From Sphingobacteriia bacterium (lineage in GTDB: Bacteria > Bacteroidota > Bacteroidia > Bacteroidales > UBA7960), in the NCBI GenBank assembly GCA_011390575.1, contig JAABSE010000034.1:1-38084 (forward strand): a DNA stretch of 38,084 nucleotides, in the 5' to 3' direction. The position numbers and the translations under genes were made by a program. Of this stretch, positions 17,160 through 26,527 are shown piece after piece; the first letter of the stretch is position 1, and the number at the start of each line of letters is the position of its first letter. Under the pieces are notes generated by a model. The model was given only the letters and a program-made list of their open reading frames with translations, ran no database searches and was not told where the DNA came from.

Positions 17160-18641
17160 TTAATTATCAGAAGCGTATCCGGGGTTCTGAACCATTAAGC
17201 TATTGGCATCCATTTCACCTTGAGGAATGGGCCATACCCAACGATGGTCATTATTAGTAATAACCAAATCATTGTCAGGACCGGTACCTTGCTGGGGAGT
17301 ACGCGCGAAACCAAGGTTTCTTCGTTTGAGGTCAAACCAGCGTGAGCTTTCGCCTACCATTTCTTTTCTGCGTTCATCGTAAATGGCATTCAGCAGATTG
17401 TCGCCTGAAAGATCGGTATGACTGTATCCACTGATACGAGCTAGTCTGAGAGCTTCAAGATCGTCGTTAGCAGGACCAGCCTGGCCAGATTCGGCATATG
17501 CCTCTGCACGTATTAGATAAGCTTCAGCTACACGGAATACTTTCATCTGGTTCATACCCCTATTGGTAAAGTTCGGATTATCCGGTGGATACTTAACAAA
17601 AGCGGTAACAGGATCAATGGTTGGAACATTCACATTGTCCAGGAAATAAGCAGCATAGCGGATGTCGTTATCCTTATCATACATGCCAACCAATTCAAGT
17701 CCGGGAATGTAGTCGATTCTCCAGTTACCACCTGCCGGGGGGTTACCACCTACAAAGTTGGAACCCAGGTTCAAGGCATTTCCAAATTCAGACTGGTGTA
17801 CTCCAACCATAAAAATTACCTCATCACCATCACCGCCGTCGGTTGCCCATATATTCAAAAATTCATTTCCGGTGGACAAATCTCTTGCATTGATAACATT
17901 GGTAGCATAAGTAATAGCATTAGGCCAGTCACCCATCTCATGATAAACTCTTGCCAGGAAAGCATTGGCCGCATCGACACCCATGAAGTGACGTTCACGG
18001 TTCATGGTAATAAGATCTCTTGCCTCCAGAGCTTCCTCCAGAATAAAGGTGTACACTTCACCTATGGTGTTTCTGGCTTTTTCTTCCAGGTTTTCAACAG
18101 TAACAATAGGTACACCAGGATCATTAGCAGGATTGGCCAATCGATAAGGCTTGGCGAATACACGTACCAGGTCAAAATGGGCCATGGCTCTTGCCAGCTT
18201 GGCTTCACCCAGAATCTGATTTTGTTCAGCCAAAAGGCCGGGTTCATCACTTGCAGGCGTTGGTAAATTACCAAAATTATTGATCAGGTTGGATGCTCTG
18301 GTATTTACCTGATAGGCGGAAAGCCATAGGTTTGCCCCTTCACCGGTTCCTGGCAATACGGTCCATGCATACTGGCTACCCCACTGGTTGGTAAAACCTT
18401 GAACCGCATAAAAATCATCGGTTGATACGGCATAATTCATCATCATGTTTTTACCCCAATAAGATCCACCTGCTCTGATAGAAGCATAAATGCCATTGAG
18501 GCCCACTTGAAAGTCTTCGAGTGTCTCGAAGGCTTCTGTATCGGCAATTGCGTCCGGAGGTGTCAATTCAAGGTAATCGTCACCACAGGCAGTCATAAAG
18601 AAGACTGTTAAAACGGCTGTTAATATTTTAATTGTTCTCAT
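17160..18641 (-). CDS. SusD/RagB-family nutrient-binding lipoprotein (module 3)
   Basis: 493 residues; signal peptide MRTIKILTAVLTVFFMTAC with lipobox Cys19, then GDDYLELTPPDAIADTEAF, the standard SusD N-terminus in which the Y/FLE.xP segment follows the lipidated cysteine. Other family marks: ANLWLSAYQVNTRASNLINN, an EAKLARAMAHFDLVRVFA helix, a FRVAEAYLIRAEAYAESGQ TPR-like helix, YDERRKEMVGESSRWFDLKR, and the C-terminal WPIPQGEMDANSLMVQNPGY. It starts 51 bp after SusC3 and is followed by the small lipoprotein. Ligand unknown. Confidence 0.94.
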   Translation of the reverse strand: MRTIKILTAVLTVFFMTACGDDYLELTPPDAIADTEAFETLEDFQVGLNGIYASIRAGGSYWGKNMMMNYAVSTDDFYAVQGFTNQWGSQYAWTVLPGTGEGANLWLSAYQVNTRASNLINNFGNLPTPASDEPGLLAEQNQILGEAKLARAMAHFDLVRVFAKPYRLANPANDPGVPIVTVENLEEKARNTIGEVYTFILEEALEARDLITMNRERHFMGVDAANAFLARVYHEMGDWPNAITYATNVINARDLSTGNEFLNIWATDGGDGDEVIFMVGVHQSEFGNALNLGSNFVGGNPPAGGNWRIDYIPGLELVGMYDKDNDIRYAAYFLDNVNVPTIDPVTAFVKYPPDNPNFTNRGMNQMKVFRVAEAYLIRAEAYAESGQAGPANDDLEALRLARISGYSHTDLSGDNLLNAIYDERRKEMVGESSRWFDLKRRNLGFARTPQQGTGPDNDLVITNNDHRWVWPIPQGEMDANSLMVQNPGYASDN

Positions 18642-18692
18642 AAAATTCTATGTTTTTTTGAGTTTAAAGACTCTGTTCTTTATTGTCGTTTA

Positions 18693-21635
18693 TTATAACC
18701 CTATATCTACACCAAAGGTAATGGTCCTGGCGGCAGGATAAATATTCAGCTCTGATGCGAAGTCAGATTCAGGGTCAAATCCTGTGTATTGGGTGAGTGT
18801 CCAGAGGTTTTGCCCCTGTACATAAACTCTCATGTTTTGCAAACGCAAGGTCTCATAAACAGAAGCAGGCAAACTATAAGCTAAGGTTAGGTTTCTTAAA
18901 CGCAGGAATGATGCGTTTTCCATAAACCTGGTATCAAAGATTGAACCTGGCACTTCACCATATTTGGGAAAATGAACATTATCACCTGGCTCACTCCATG
19001 CGTCAAGTACATCTGCTGACTGATTGTAGATACCGAAATTACTCTGGTTGGCAACAAAATACTTGGTATTGTTCACCATCCATCTGTCAAGCACATATGA
19101 GAAGAATGCATTGAGCTGGAAGTTGCCAAATGTCATAGCTGAATTAATACCACCAAACATAGGGGCTATAAAATTTTTACCCTTTAGAGTTTGCCTGTCA
19201 TCATCTCTGAACTGATCTGTAAGATTGCCATGCTCGTCATACCAGAGGGGTTTACCGTTGGCGGGGTTAACGCCTGCATACTCGTTATAATAAAATGTAC
19301 CATAAGCCGTACCTTCCTGTACGATAATACTTCCGGAAACATACTCGGTTACATCCAGGTAAAGCCTGTCTACTGTATTCTGATTATAGGTAAAGTTGGT
19401 GCTGAGATTCCAGGTGAAACCAGGTGTTCTTATCACATCTGCATTAAGGGTCAATTCGATACCTTGGTTGGTCATCTGACCTACGTTTCTTCTCTCGGAA
19501 GTAAATCCGGAAGTACGGGAAACGGGCATAAGCAGAAGCATGTCTTTGGTGACACGGTTGTATAACTCAACATCCAGATCAAATCTGTCAAAGAACCTTG
19601 TTTCAACAGCAAAATTGAATCCTTCACTGGTTTCCCAGGTAAGATTGGGGTTCGCAGGTCTTATGGGAGCACTACCGGGGTTTTGCACATATTGCAAACC
19701 TACACTGTAAAGTCCAAGGTGGTCATAATTACCAATTTCATAGTTACCGGTTGTACCATAGCTGGTTCTTACACGTAAATCGGTAATGGGGTCAACGTTA
19801 GCAAGGAATTGCTCGCGTTTCACATTCCATGTGAAACCTACACTCCAGAAATTAGCATATCTAACATCACGTCCAAAACGACTTGAACCATCACGTCTGT
19901 AGCTGAAGTCTGCAAAATAACGATTATCGTAGGCATAATTCACTTGAGATAATACTGAGAGCAGGCTGTAGGCTGTTCCTGAACCTCCAATGGTAAAGTC
20001 ATCTGTTGCGGCACTGGGAACTCTAACCTTATCGCTGGCAAAGTTACCTCCACTCAGGTTAAAGAACTCGCGGTCATAATAGGTAGTCTCATACCCAACC
20101 AAGCCTGTCAGACTGTGCACACTGGCAATCATACGGTTATACCTTGCAGTATTACTGAAGGTTGTAAGGGACGATCTACGGAAACCTCTCGAGATTTCTC
20201 CGCCCAGATCGGCTCCCCATACAGCGTCAGGGTGCAGATAGTCTTCAAAAATATAATCCTGGAAATCGACACCAAGACTGCTGCGCAACATCAGGTTTTC
20301 GATAGGCTCATACTCAGCAAATACATTACCGATCAATTTGGTGGTATTATTATAATCCTGGTTGAGGCTAAGTTCTCTGAGTACGTTACCAAAATAGGTG
20401 TCGAAACTAGTAATCCATTCACCATCTTCATCCCTTGGCTTCTCATAAGGATTGGTAAGATAAGCAGCAAAAATGGGGTTATAAACGTTGTTGCCATAAT
20501 TGCCTTCAGCAACCGAATAGTTGGATTCTTCATGACTCAGGTTTAAAGAAGTACCCACTTTAAGTTGCTCAGTAATAAAGTGGTCAAGGTTTAACCTTCC
20601 GGTAATTCTTTCAAAATCGGACCTTTCAAGCAAACCATCCTGAGTAAAGAATCCACCACTAAGGAAGTAGCGGGTTCTTTCATTACCGCCGCTTGTTGAA
20701 ATTTCATGACTCTGGGTCTGTCCTGAACGGAACAACTCGTCTCTCCAGTTGGTGTTAATTCCAGCCAATGAATCCCAAACATTATCAGGTCTGTTATAGA
20801 GATTGTTATCTCTTTCAAACTGAAGTTTCTGCTCGGTATTCATCATATTGAAGTTATCCTGTGTCAAGGTATTAATACCATATTGGCCACGATAAGTAAG
20901 CTGAGATCTTTCTCCTGCAGTACCCCTTTTGGTGGTAACGATTATAACACCATTGGCACCTCTTGAACCATAAATGGCAGCAGCTGAGGCATCTTTCAAA
21001 ATGGTAACTTCCTCAATATCGTTAGGGTTGATACCCGAGAGTGGGTTTTCATACAAACCTCTTACGCCTGAGATGGGAACACCATCAATTACATACAGGG
21101 GTTGTGAACTAATGGAAATAGATCCTCTACCACGAATTTGAATGGCAGATCCTGCACCAGGACGACCTGAGCTGGAAACTGAAGAAACCCCAGCACTCTG
21201 GCCCTGAAGAATCTGGTCGAAAGAGGCCAATGGCACTTGCTCGATTTGTTGCGAACCGACAACCCCTACAGATCCGGTGATCGCATCTCTTCTTTGGGTA
21301 CCGTAACCTACAACAACAACCTCCTGTAACCCTACCAAACCGGTTTCAAGGGCGACATCAATTACGTTGCGGCTGTTAACGGGAACGATGAGGGTTTCAT
21401 AACCCACAAACGAATACACCAATGTAGCGTTCTCATTGGGTACTTCCAATTCATACTGTCCGTTAAAATCGGAAATTGTACCCACAGTGGTACCTTGTAC
21501 CTGTACAGAAACACCTGGCAGGGTTGTTCCATCACTGGCATCCGTAACAGTACCTGAAACTCTGAAACCCTGCCCCATGGCTGTGCCCGCCATAAGTACA
21601 AAAATCAGAATTGCAAGATTAATGATTTTTTTCAT
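18693..21635 (-). CDS. SusC/RagA-family TonB-dependent outer-membrane transporter (module 3)
   Basis: 980 residues, start at 21635, signal peptide MKKIINLAILIFVLMAGTAM. Carboxypeptidase-regulatory-like domain (about 24-105, FRVSGTVTDASDGTTLPGV), VVVGYGTQRRDAITGSVG TonB-box and plug entry, plug to about 230 (SQPLYVIDGVPISG, DASAAAIYGSRGANGV), barrel to the end. It is slightly shorter than modules 1 and 2 and its N-terminal domain is the most divergent of the three. First gene of a three-gene unit (SusC3, SusD3, small lipoprotein). A perfect -7 box lies upstream on the minus strand (21717-21724). The divergent neighbour is a T9SS protease. Confidence 0.95.
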   Translation of the reverse strand: MKKIINLAILIFVLMAGTAMGQGFRVSGTVTDASDGTTLPGVSVQVQGTTVGTISDFNGQYELEVPNENATLVYSFVGYETLIVPVNSRNVIDVALETGLVGLQEVVVVGYGTQRRDAITGSVGVVGSQQIEQVPLASFDQILQGQSAGVSSVSSSGRPGAGSAIQIRGRGSISISSQPLYVIDGVPISGVRGLYENPLSGINPNDIEEVTILKDASAAAIYGSRGANGVIIVTTKRGTAGERSQLTYRGQYGINTLTQDNFNMMNTEQKLQFERDNNLYNRPDNVWDSLAGINTNWRDELFRSGQTQSHEISTSGGNERTRYFLSGGFFTQDGLLERSDFERITGRLNLDHFITEQLKVGTSLNLSHEESNYSVAEGNYGNNVYNPIFAAYLTNPYEKPRDEDGEWITSFDTYFGNVLRELSLNQDYNNTTKLIGNVFAEYEPIENLMLRSSLGVDFQDYIFEDYLHPDAVWGADLGGEISRGFRRSSLTTFSNTARYNRMIASVHSLTGLVGYETTYYDREFFNLSGGNFASDKVRVPSAATDDFTIGGSGTAYSLLSVLSQVNYAYDNRYFADFSYRRDGSSRFGRDVRYANFWSVGFTWNVKREQFLANVDPITDLRVRTSYGTTGNYEIGNYDHLGLYSVGLQYVQNPGSAPIRPANPNLTWETSEGFNFAVETRFFDRFDLDVELYNRVTKDMLLLMPVSRTSGFTSERRNVGQMTNQGIELTLNADVIRTPGFTWNLSTNFTYNQNTVDRLYLDVTEYVSGSIIVQEGTAYGTFYYNEYAGVNPANGKPLWYDEHGNLTDQFRDDDRQTLKGKNFIAPMFGGINSAMTFGNFQLNAFFSYVLDRWMVNNTKYFVANQSNFGIYNQSADVLDAWSEPGDNVHFPKYGEVPGSIFDTRFMENASFLRLRNLTLAYSLPASVYETLRLQNMRVYVQGQNLWTLTQYTGFDPESDFASELNIYPAARTITFGVDIGL

Positions 21636-21716
21636 GTTGTTTTGTTTTTATTTAGTTAATAGTTTAATGATTGAAAATTAGAATACCTGGATTGTTCTAA
21701 TTCCGTTTAGAGCGGC

Positions 21717-21724
21717 CAAATATA
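21717..21724 (-). promoter_or_regulatory. Candidate -7 box of the SusC3 unit
   Basis: The plus strand reads CAAATATA, i.e. TATATTTG on the minus strand, a perfect match to the Bacteroidota -7 consensus TAnnTTTG, 82 bp upstream of the SusC3 ATG. A matching -33 element is not obvious. Confidence 0.45.
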
Positions 21725-22127
21725 ATATATTTTGTCCTATCCATAACATTTTTTTGCGAAATGAACTTCCTTTTAACATTCAATTTCTATAAATGTGGAA
21801 AAAGAATTCACAAACCCAAAAGGATATACGGTTAAATCACTGCTATCCTTCCATTCAATAACCTCTTTGGTCGAATTTTCCGGGGTAACCTTCCCAACGA
21901 ATTACGTTATTATTTAAAGCACAAGCAAATATTACCACATTTTCCTTATTTTTACAAGCTTAAAAAAACAGAAATTCTTACATAAACCCTGACATCTATT
22001 ACAGGTTTTTTGTTTTACAGCTGTCTAAGACTATACTAAATTTTACCCCGAAAGGTTACATAAATAGTCATTCAATTTTTCAAATAACCATCTTACTTAT
22101 TATCAAACCATTAAACTAACAATCAAA
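21725..22127. other. Divergent intergenic region between SusC3 and the lysyl-endopeptidase-like protease
   Basis: AT-rich and non-coding. It must carry the upstream control of both divergent units. On the plus strand a TAAATTTT sequence near 22036 is the closest thing to a -7 box for the protease gene (one mismatch). No RNA gene or repeat of note. Confidence 0.4.
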
Positions 22128-25100
22128 ATGCAGTCTTATACCAATTTTAAAAGTTTGTTCATCCTCTTATTGGTGAAATTACTGGCTGTTTCAGCCGGAT
22201 TCTCGCAGATTGAATACGGAGGACACCCTCTTGGAAATCAAGTTGAGGGTGGGTTAAAAAGTCTTCAATCTTATTCTTTTTCACTCAACAAAGAACAAAA
22301 ACAGGAACTAGAATTTTATCAAAACAGGGAAATTTTCCCCGGTGAATCCATGCATGCAGGTTTTTCGGTAGCTGCTTATCTGGATCCGCTCAGCCATGGC
22401 AGATGGAAAGTATCAGGCGATTCCGTTCATGTTTGGCAAATAGAAATCTCATCCCGCAACGCACTTGGACTAGGGATTATTTTTGAAGATATTACATTGG
22501 ACGACAATGCAAGAATATTTATTTATGATCCTGAGATGAAACATATTGCGGGAAGTTTCACTCAGAAAAACAATAACGATTTTCAACTTTTATCAACTCG
22601 GTTGATCCCCGGTGAAACTCTTGTTATAGAGTATCAGGAAACCATCAGAAACCCGGGAGATCAACCCATGATGAACTCTACCTTTATCATAGGTGATTTG
22701 ATTCATGTTTGGCAGGGAGCTATCGATCTTTCAGATACCAAAAACCTGGGAAGCTCCGACTGGTGTCAGGTGAATGTGAATTGTCCTGAGGGAGACCAAT
22801 GGCAAAGGCAAAAAAGAGGAGTAGCCCGTATGTTGATGAGAGTGGGCAATAGCTTTTACTGGTGCAGTGGTTCGCTGATCAACAATGCCTTGCAGGATGG
22901 CACACCTTATTTCCTGACTGCTGCTCATTGCGGTGACAATGCATCAACCGAAGATTTAGCTGTTTGGCAGTTCTACTTTAACTTCGAGAGACCCGGATGT
23001 GACGAATACGGTACACCCAGCCACCATGTAATTAATGGTGCTCAATTAATGGTCAGAGGCCCTCTGCTGGAAGGTTCCGACTTTCAGCTCCTATACCTGA
23101 ATCATGCTCCGCCTCCCCAATGGCAACCCTATTACAATGGCTGGAACAGATTGGATCTGCCCAGTAATGCTGGCGTCGGAATACATCACCCTGCAGGCGA
23201 TGCCAAAAAAATATCTACGTATAACCAAACGGCCACCTCTGCCGGACCAGTGGTCAGCGGAGATCAGATGGCGGAGAACTCTACCTGGCGCATTATTTTT
23301 GAAGAAACCGAGACCAACCACGGAGTAACCCAGGGTGGTTCTTCTGGCTCCCCAATGTTTAATGAAGCCGGTCTTATTGTAGGAACTTTAACCGGGGGCT
23401 CATCCAGCTGCAGCAATCCAAGCGGTGCTAACTACTACGGAAAAATCAGCTATCATTGGGATCAAAGTCCTGACCCCTATGAGCATCTTAAATATTTTCT
23501 CGACCCATGGGGGGAAGAAGTAACAGAGATACCGGGTTATGACCCCTACAACGCCAATTATCCTTCACCAGGATTTGTATCCGTTTCGCAACAGGATCCC
23601 GGCCAGGTTATGATTGACTGGTACAGGCCGCTGCAGTCTCCTAACAACCCAGGATGGCACGCATATGCTCACTCCTTTGTCGATTACACCTCCCAGGGGC
23701 CGCAAAGAGCAACGGTTTTTGATCCTGCATATTTTGATTTTACCTTCCCTGTAACAATTACTAAACTTTCGCATGTATTTTTCCAGAACCCTGGAGCTCC
23801 CTGGCCGAACAATGAGTACAAATTCATTATTTATGATCATTCGGGAAGCATCCCGGTCTACGAATCTCCAATCCTTCAGGCACAAAGCCTTGTGGAAAAT
23901 ATTTATGAGCTTCCCTCTTCCCTGACCTTTGACAAGAAATTTTATGTAGTAATTTCTGCAGTGCATGGAAGCGGGAATCCGGCTTCAGCCTACCAAAACA
24001 TTAATCATGGAAACGGTGTTTCATTTTATGGTACACCCGATAACTGGACTGTGGCAGGAAACAACGATAATCAATTCGTTTACCTTACTAAAATTTATGT
24101 GGCTAATAGTGACGCTGACAAAGAACAGGAAGTGGGTATCCTGCAACCTACCGATAATAAACCCCCGTTGGGTAATTTCTATGCAGATGATACACCCAAG
24201 TGGAGTCATTCTGTTGTAAGCTATAAAATCTTCAAAAACAACCAACACATTCATACTTTTGAAACGCAGGAATCCGATCAACTTAGCTATCTTTACCAGG
24301 GTGAGTCAGAAAATTTATACGATGCTTATCATGTAACTGCTGTCTATCCCGAGGGAATCGAATCTGCAGCTTCCAACACCGCATACCTGTTTAACAGCTC
24401 CTTTTGTGATGTTACCGTAACCGAAATGCCCTATCAGGAAACTTTTAATGACAATCAAATTCCGGATTGCTGGGCAACAGAATCTGAACAGACGGGCTGG
24501 CAAACCAGTTCAGAGATGACAGTTCAGGATTCCCTGATAAGCCCTGTGGAGGGAGATTACTTTTCCTTTGTATCGCAGGAGCAACAGGAACAATTGCAAA
24601 ACCACTGGCTCATCACCCCGCCATTTGACATTACTCAGGTTCAAAAACCTGCATTGAGCTTTTGGTTCAATGCTCCATTTTTTGGTGATAACAACGGACT
24701 GCTCTCTGCTTATATAAGTGTTGACGGGGGTTCATTTAACAAAATATGGGATGCACGTCAGCACCCGCTATACAGAGGATACAATGCTTTTACCTGGATA
24801 AAAACAGTATTAGATCTTGGTAGTTTTTCTTCTTCAGATGTTCGGTTTGCATTTCTTGTAAGTGGCACCAATGAAACTTTCGCAGCCATTGACAACCTTG
24901 AATTAAAAGATATGGCCAATGATTTGGTCAAACTTACGCTTACGATGGAGCCCGAAAATCAGGGAGAAGTTTACGGAGGGGGCCAGTTTATCCCAGGACA
25001 AACGGTTAATGTAAGGGCTGCTGCTAATGTGGGCTATTTTTTCCACTACTGGCTGAAAGAGGAAGAAATAGTGAGCAGGCACTGGAACTTTGACTATCTG

Positions 25101-25433
25101 ATGCCGGAAGAGGATGCAACGCTGAAAGCGTTTTTCAGCACTGATTTACCCTCATCGGTCGACGAGACAGAACTCTCAGAAGATCTGATTCATATCTTTC
25201 CTAATCCCAGCGGGGGTAATTTTACCCTGCGATTTGGAGAGGAAATGAAAAATGTATCCATACAGATTTATTCCATTAATGGTCAGTTAATACAATCAAG
25301 AAACAACGACATGATTATACCTGGGTCAGAAGTATCGATTGATATTAGCCAATACCCGGCGGGATTATATTTTGTGATAGTATCCGGCGATCAGGGGCGT
25401 ATCGTGCAGAAAGTAAGTTTAAATCCGAGATAA
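22128..25433 (+). CDS. Secreted lysyl-endopeptidase-like serine protease with T9SS sorting domain
   Basis: 1101 residues; signal peptide to about 26 (AVSAGFSQ). A long N-terminal prodomain (about 30-225) precedes a protease domain (about 230-465) of the Achromobacter-protease-I/lysyl endopeptidase type: catalytic His267 (LTAAHCG), Asp318 (GSDFQLL) and Ser406 (GGSSGSP). The order and spacing match this family, in which a prodomain is removed on maturation; C246/C268 is the expected disulfide next to the histidine. The tail has a beta-sandwich (~480-660), a short Fn3-like segment, a jelly-roll/cleaved-adhesin domain (~765-928), one InlB-type repeat (~933-1003) and a T9SS type A sorting domain (~1022-1101, IFPNPSGGNF). 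Lys specificity is a family inference; the pocket residue was not identified. Divergent from the SusC3 unit and probably supplies it with peptides. Confidence 0.88.
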   Translation: MQSYTNFKSLFILLLVKLLAVSAGFSQIEYGGHPLGNQVEGGLKSLQSYSFSLNKEQKQELEFYQNREIFPGESMHAGFSVAAYLDPLSHGRWKVSGDSVHVWQIEISSRNALGLGIIFEDITLDDNARIFIYDPEMKHIAGSFTQKNNNDFQLLSTRLIPGETLVIEYQETIRNPGDQPMMNSTFIIGDLIHVWQGAIDLSDTKNLGSSDWCQVNVNCPEGDQWQRQKRGVARMLMRVGNSFYWCSGSLINNALQDGTPYFLTAAHCGDNASTEDLAVWQFYFNFERPGCDEYGTPSHHVINGAQLMVRGPLLEGSDFQLLYLNHAPPPQWQPYYNGWNRLDLPSNAGVGIHHPAGDAKKISTYNQTATSAGPVVSGDQMAENSTWRIIFEETETNHGVTQGGSSGSPMFNEAGLIVGTLTGGSSSCSNPSGANYYGKISYHWDQSPDPYEHLKYFLDPWGEEVTEIPGYDPYNANYPSPGFVSVSQQDPGQVMIDWYRPLQSPNNPGWHAYAHSFVDYTSQGPQRATVFDPAYFDFTFPVTITKLSHVFFQNPGAPWPNNEYKFIIYDHSGSIPVYESPILQAQSLVENIYELPSSLTFDKKFYVVISAVHGSGNPASAYQNINHGNGVSFYGTPDNWTVAGNNDNQFVYLTKIYVANSDADKEQEVGILQPTDNKPPLGNFYADDTPKWSHSVVSYKIFKNNQHIHTFETQESDQLSYLYQGESENLYDAYHVTAVYPEGIESAASNTAYLFNSSFCDVTVTEMPYQETFNDNQIPDCWATESEQTGWQTSSEMTVQDSLISPVEGDYFSFVSQEQQEQLQNHWLITPPFDITQVQKPALSFWFNAPFFGDNNGLLSAYISVDGGSFNKIWDARQHPLYRGYNAFTWIKTVLDLGSFSSSDVRFAFLVSGTNETFAAIDNLELKDMANDLVKLTLTMEPENQGEVYGGGQFIPGQTVNVRAAANVGYFFHYWLKEEEIVSRHWNFDYLMPEEDATLKAFFSTDLPSSVDETELSEDLIHIFPNPSGGNFTLRFGEEMKNVSIQIYSINGQLIQSRNNDMIIPGSEVSIDISQYPAGLYFVIVSGDQGRIVQKVSLNPR

Positions 25434-25452
25434 TTTTTATTAAGTTTAACAC

Positions 25453-25490
25453 AAAAAACGGTCTTGTTGCAAAGAACAAGACCGTTTTTT
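25453..25490. terminator. Bidirectional intrinsic terminator between convergent genes
   Basis: A perfect 16-bp inverted repeat (25453-25468 with 25475-25490) whose GC core is ACGGTCTTGTT/AACAAGACCGT, with A-run on one side and T-run on the other and a 6-nt loop. It separates the plus-strand protease from the minus-strand gene ending at 25511. Confidence 0.95.
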
Positions 25491-25510
25491 GTTTTGAGCA
25501 AGAGCCGGCA

Positions 25511-26254
25511 TTATTCCATAAGAGAGTTGGTAAAGTTTGCCAGCTTTTTCATATCCTCTACCTGGTCAAAACGGATTCCCTCCTGTCGGATAAATCCTTT
25601 GAGTTCAGACTTATAGTCACGGAAATGACGGGTAAATTTTCTTCTGTTGTTAAAGGTAATATACTCGTTATTTTCAATAATCCCCAATAAGGGTTTACGG
25701 GTTACGATAACCTGCATAGGATTGCTCGAACTATTGCTAAGCATAATCTCTCCTGAGTGTGTAGCCCCTGAGGGTAGGGCAGCAGGAATATTCAAATTTT
25801 GTGTGGAAGCAGAAGCAGGAGCATCTCCATAACCTCCTGATCGGATTTCATTCATATCATAGGTTGACTGGTGCTTTATATAAAAGGTAATATTGGGATG
25901 TTCGAGTTTTTGAAGATAGCCGTGGTTAGGATTATAAATTATTACCATGTCTCGAACATGTATACTATCAAAAGCTCTCCCGGTGGCAAGAGATTTATAA
26001 TTACCGCTGCCGTCGTCAATAATCAATTCATCAGCCAGTAACCGGTAATTAACCTTCATTTGCACCAACCGGTTATTAGGGTAATAGACTGCTGCGGCCT
26101 TAAAATCATCAAACATAAGCACTACTTCCGGATCGGCAAGTTTTTCCAGATTGATCTGGCTTTCGGAAGTACGAAATGAAGATTGTTGAGTTTGGGTTTT
26201 CCCGGTAAAACCCAATGAGATCAAACACATAAACAGGAAAATAGCTCGATTCAT
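25511..26254 (-). CDS. Secreted protein of unknown function
   Basis: 247 residues from the ATG at 26252-26254; the frame is open 26 codons further upstream, but only this start gives a signal peptide (MNRAIFLFMCLISLGFTG). The mature protein begins QTQQSSFRTSESQINLEKL. I recognise no family. It has a conserved-looking beta segment (VVLMFDDFKAAAVYYPNNRL, LLADELIIDDG) reminiscent of proteins that check or report a surface property, a Gly/Ala/Ser-rich middle (GGYGDAPASAS), and a basic helical C-terminus (NNRRKFTRHFRDYKSELKGF). No lipobox, no T9SS tail, no membrane segment beyond the signal peptide, so it is probably periplasmic. Upstream gene is the T9SS protein ending at 26528, separated by a terminator, so it is likely its own unit. 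Confidence 0.75.
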   Translation of the reverse strand: MNRAIFLFMCLISLGFTGKTQTQQSSFRTSESQINLEKLADPEVVLMFDDFKAAAVYYPNNRLVQMKVNYRLLADELIIDDGSGNYKSLATGRAFDSIHVRDMVIIYNPNHGYLQKLEHPNITFYIKHQSTYDMNEIRSGGYGDAPASASTQNLNIPAALPSGATHSGEIMLSNSSSNPMQVIVTRKPLLGIIENNEYITFNNRRKFTRHFRDYKSELKGFIRQEGIRFDQVEDMKKLANFTNSLME

Positions 26255-26477
26255 AAGATTGTATTTTTTGTTAGGTTTAATTAGCGTTGTTTTTACGCGT
26301 CTATTCCTCGCATGAGGACTTGTGTAATGCAAAACATATAGCCTTAGAACTATTCAAATTGAATACATAACGATCCCAAATGTAACATTATTTCCTGAGG
26401 ATGGAAATAATAGCTTCATGAGAAGGCTAAAAAATTCAGACAGAGCCTTAATTATCCACTGAAGGGTTCTGCAGGGC

Positions 26478-26509
26478 AAAAAAAAAGCTGGTCCTGAGAC
26501 TAGCTTTTT
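26478..26509 (-). terminator. Intrinsic terminator after the T9SS protein
   Basis: A-run, then AGCTGGTC, a 4-nt loop, GACTAGCT and a T-run (one G/T mismatch). Read on the minus strand it ends in a long T stretch and lies about 20 bp past the stop codon of the T9SS gene. Confidence 0.8.
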
Positions 26510-26527
26510 ACAAAACGTTTTATGGTA

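Noticed and set aside
728-21635. Canonical polysaccharide utilisation locus
   Set aside because: SusCD pairs are present, but no glycoside hydrolase, lyase, sulfatase, hybrid two-component or sigma/anti-sigma regulator is in the window; proteases are the associated enzymes.
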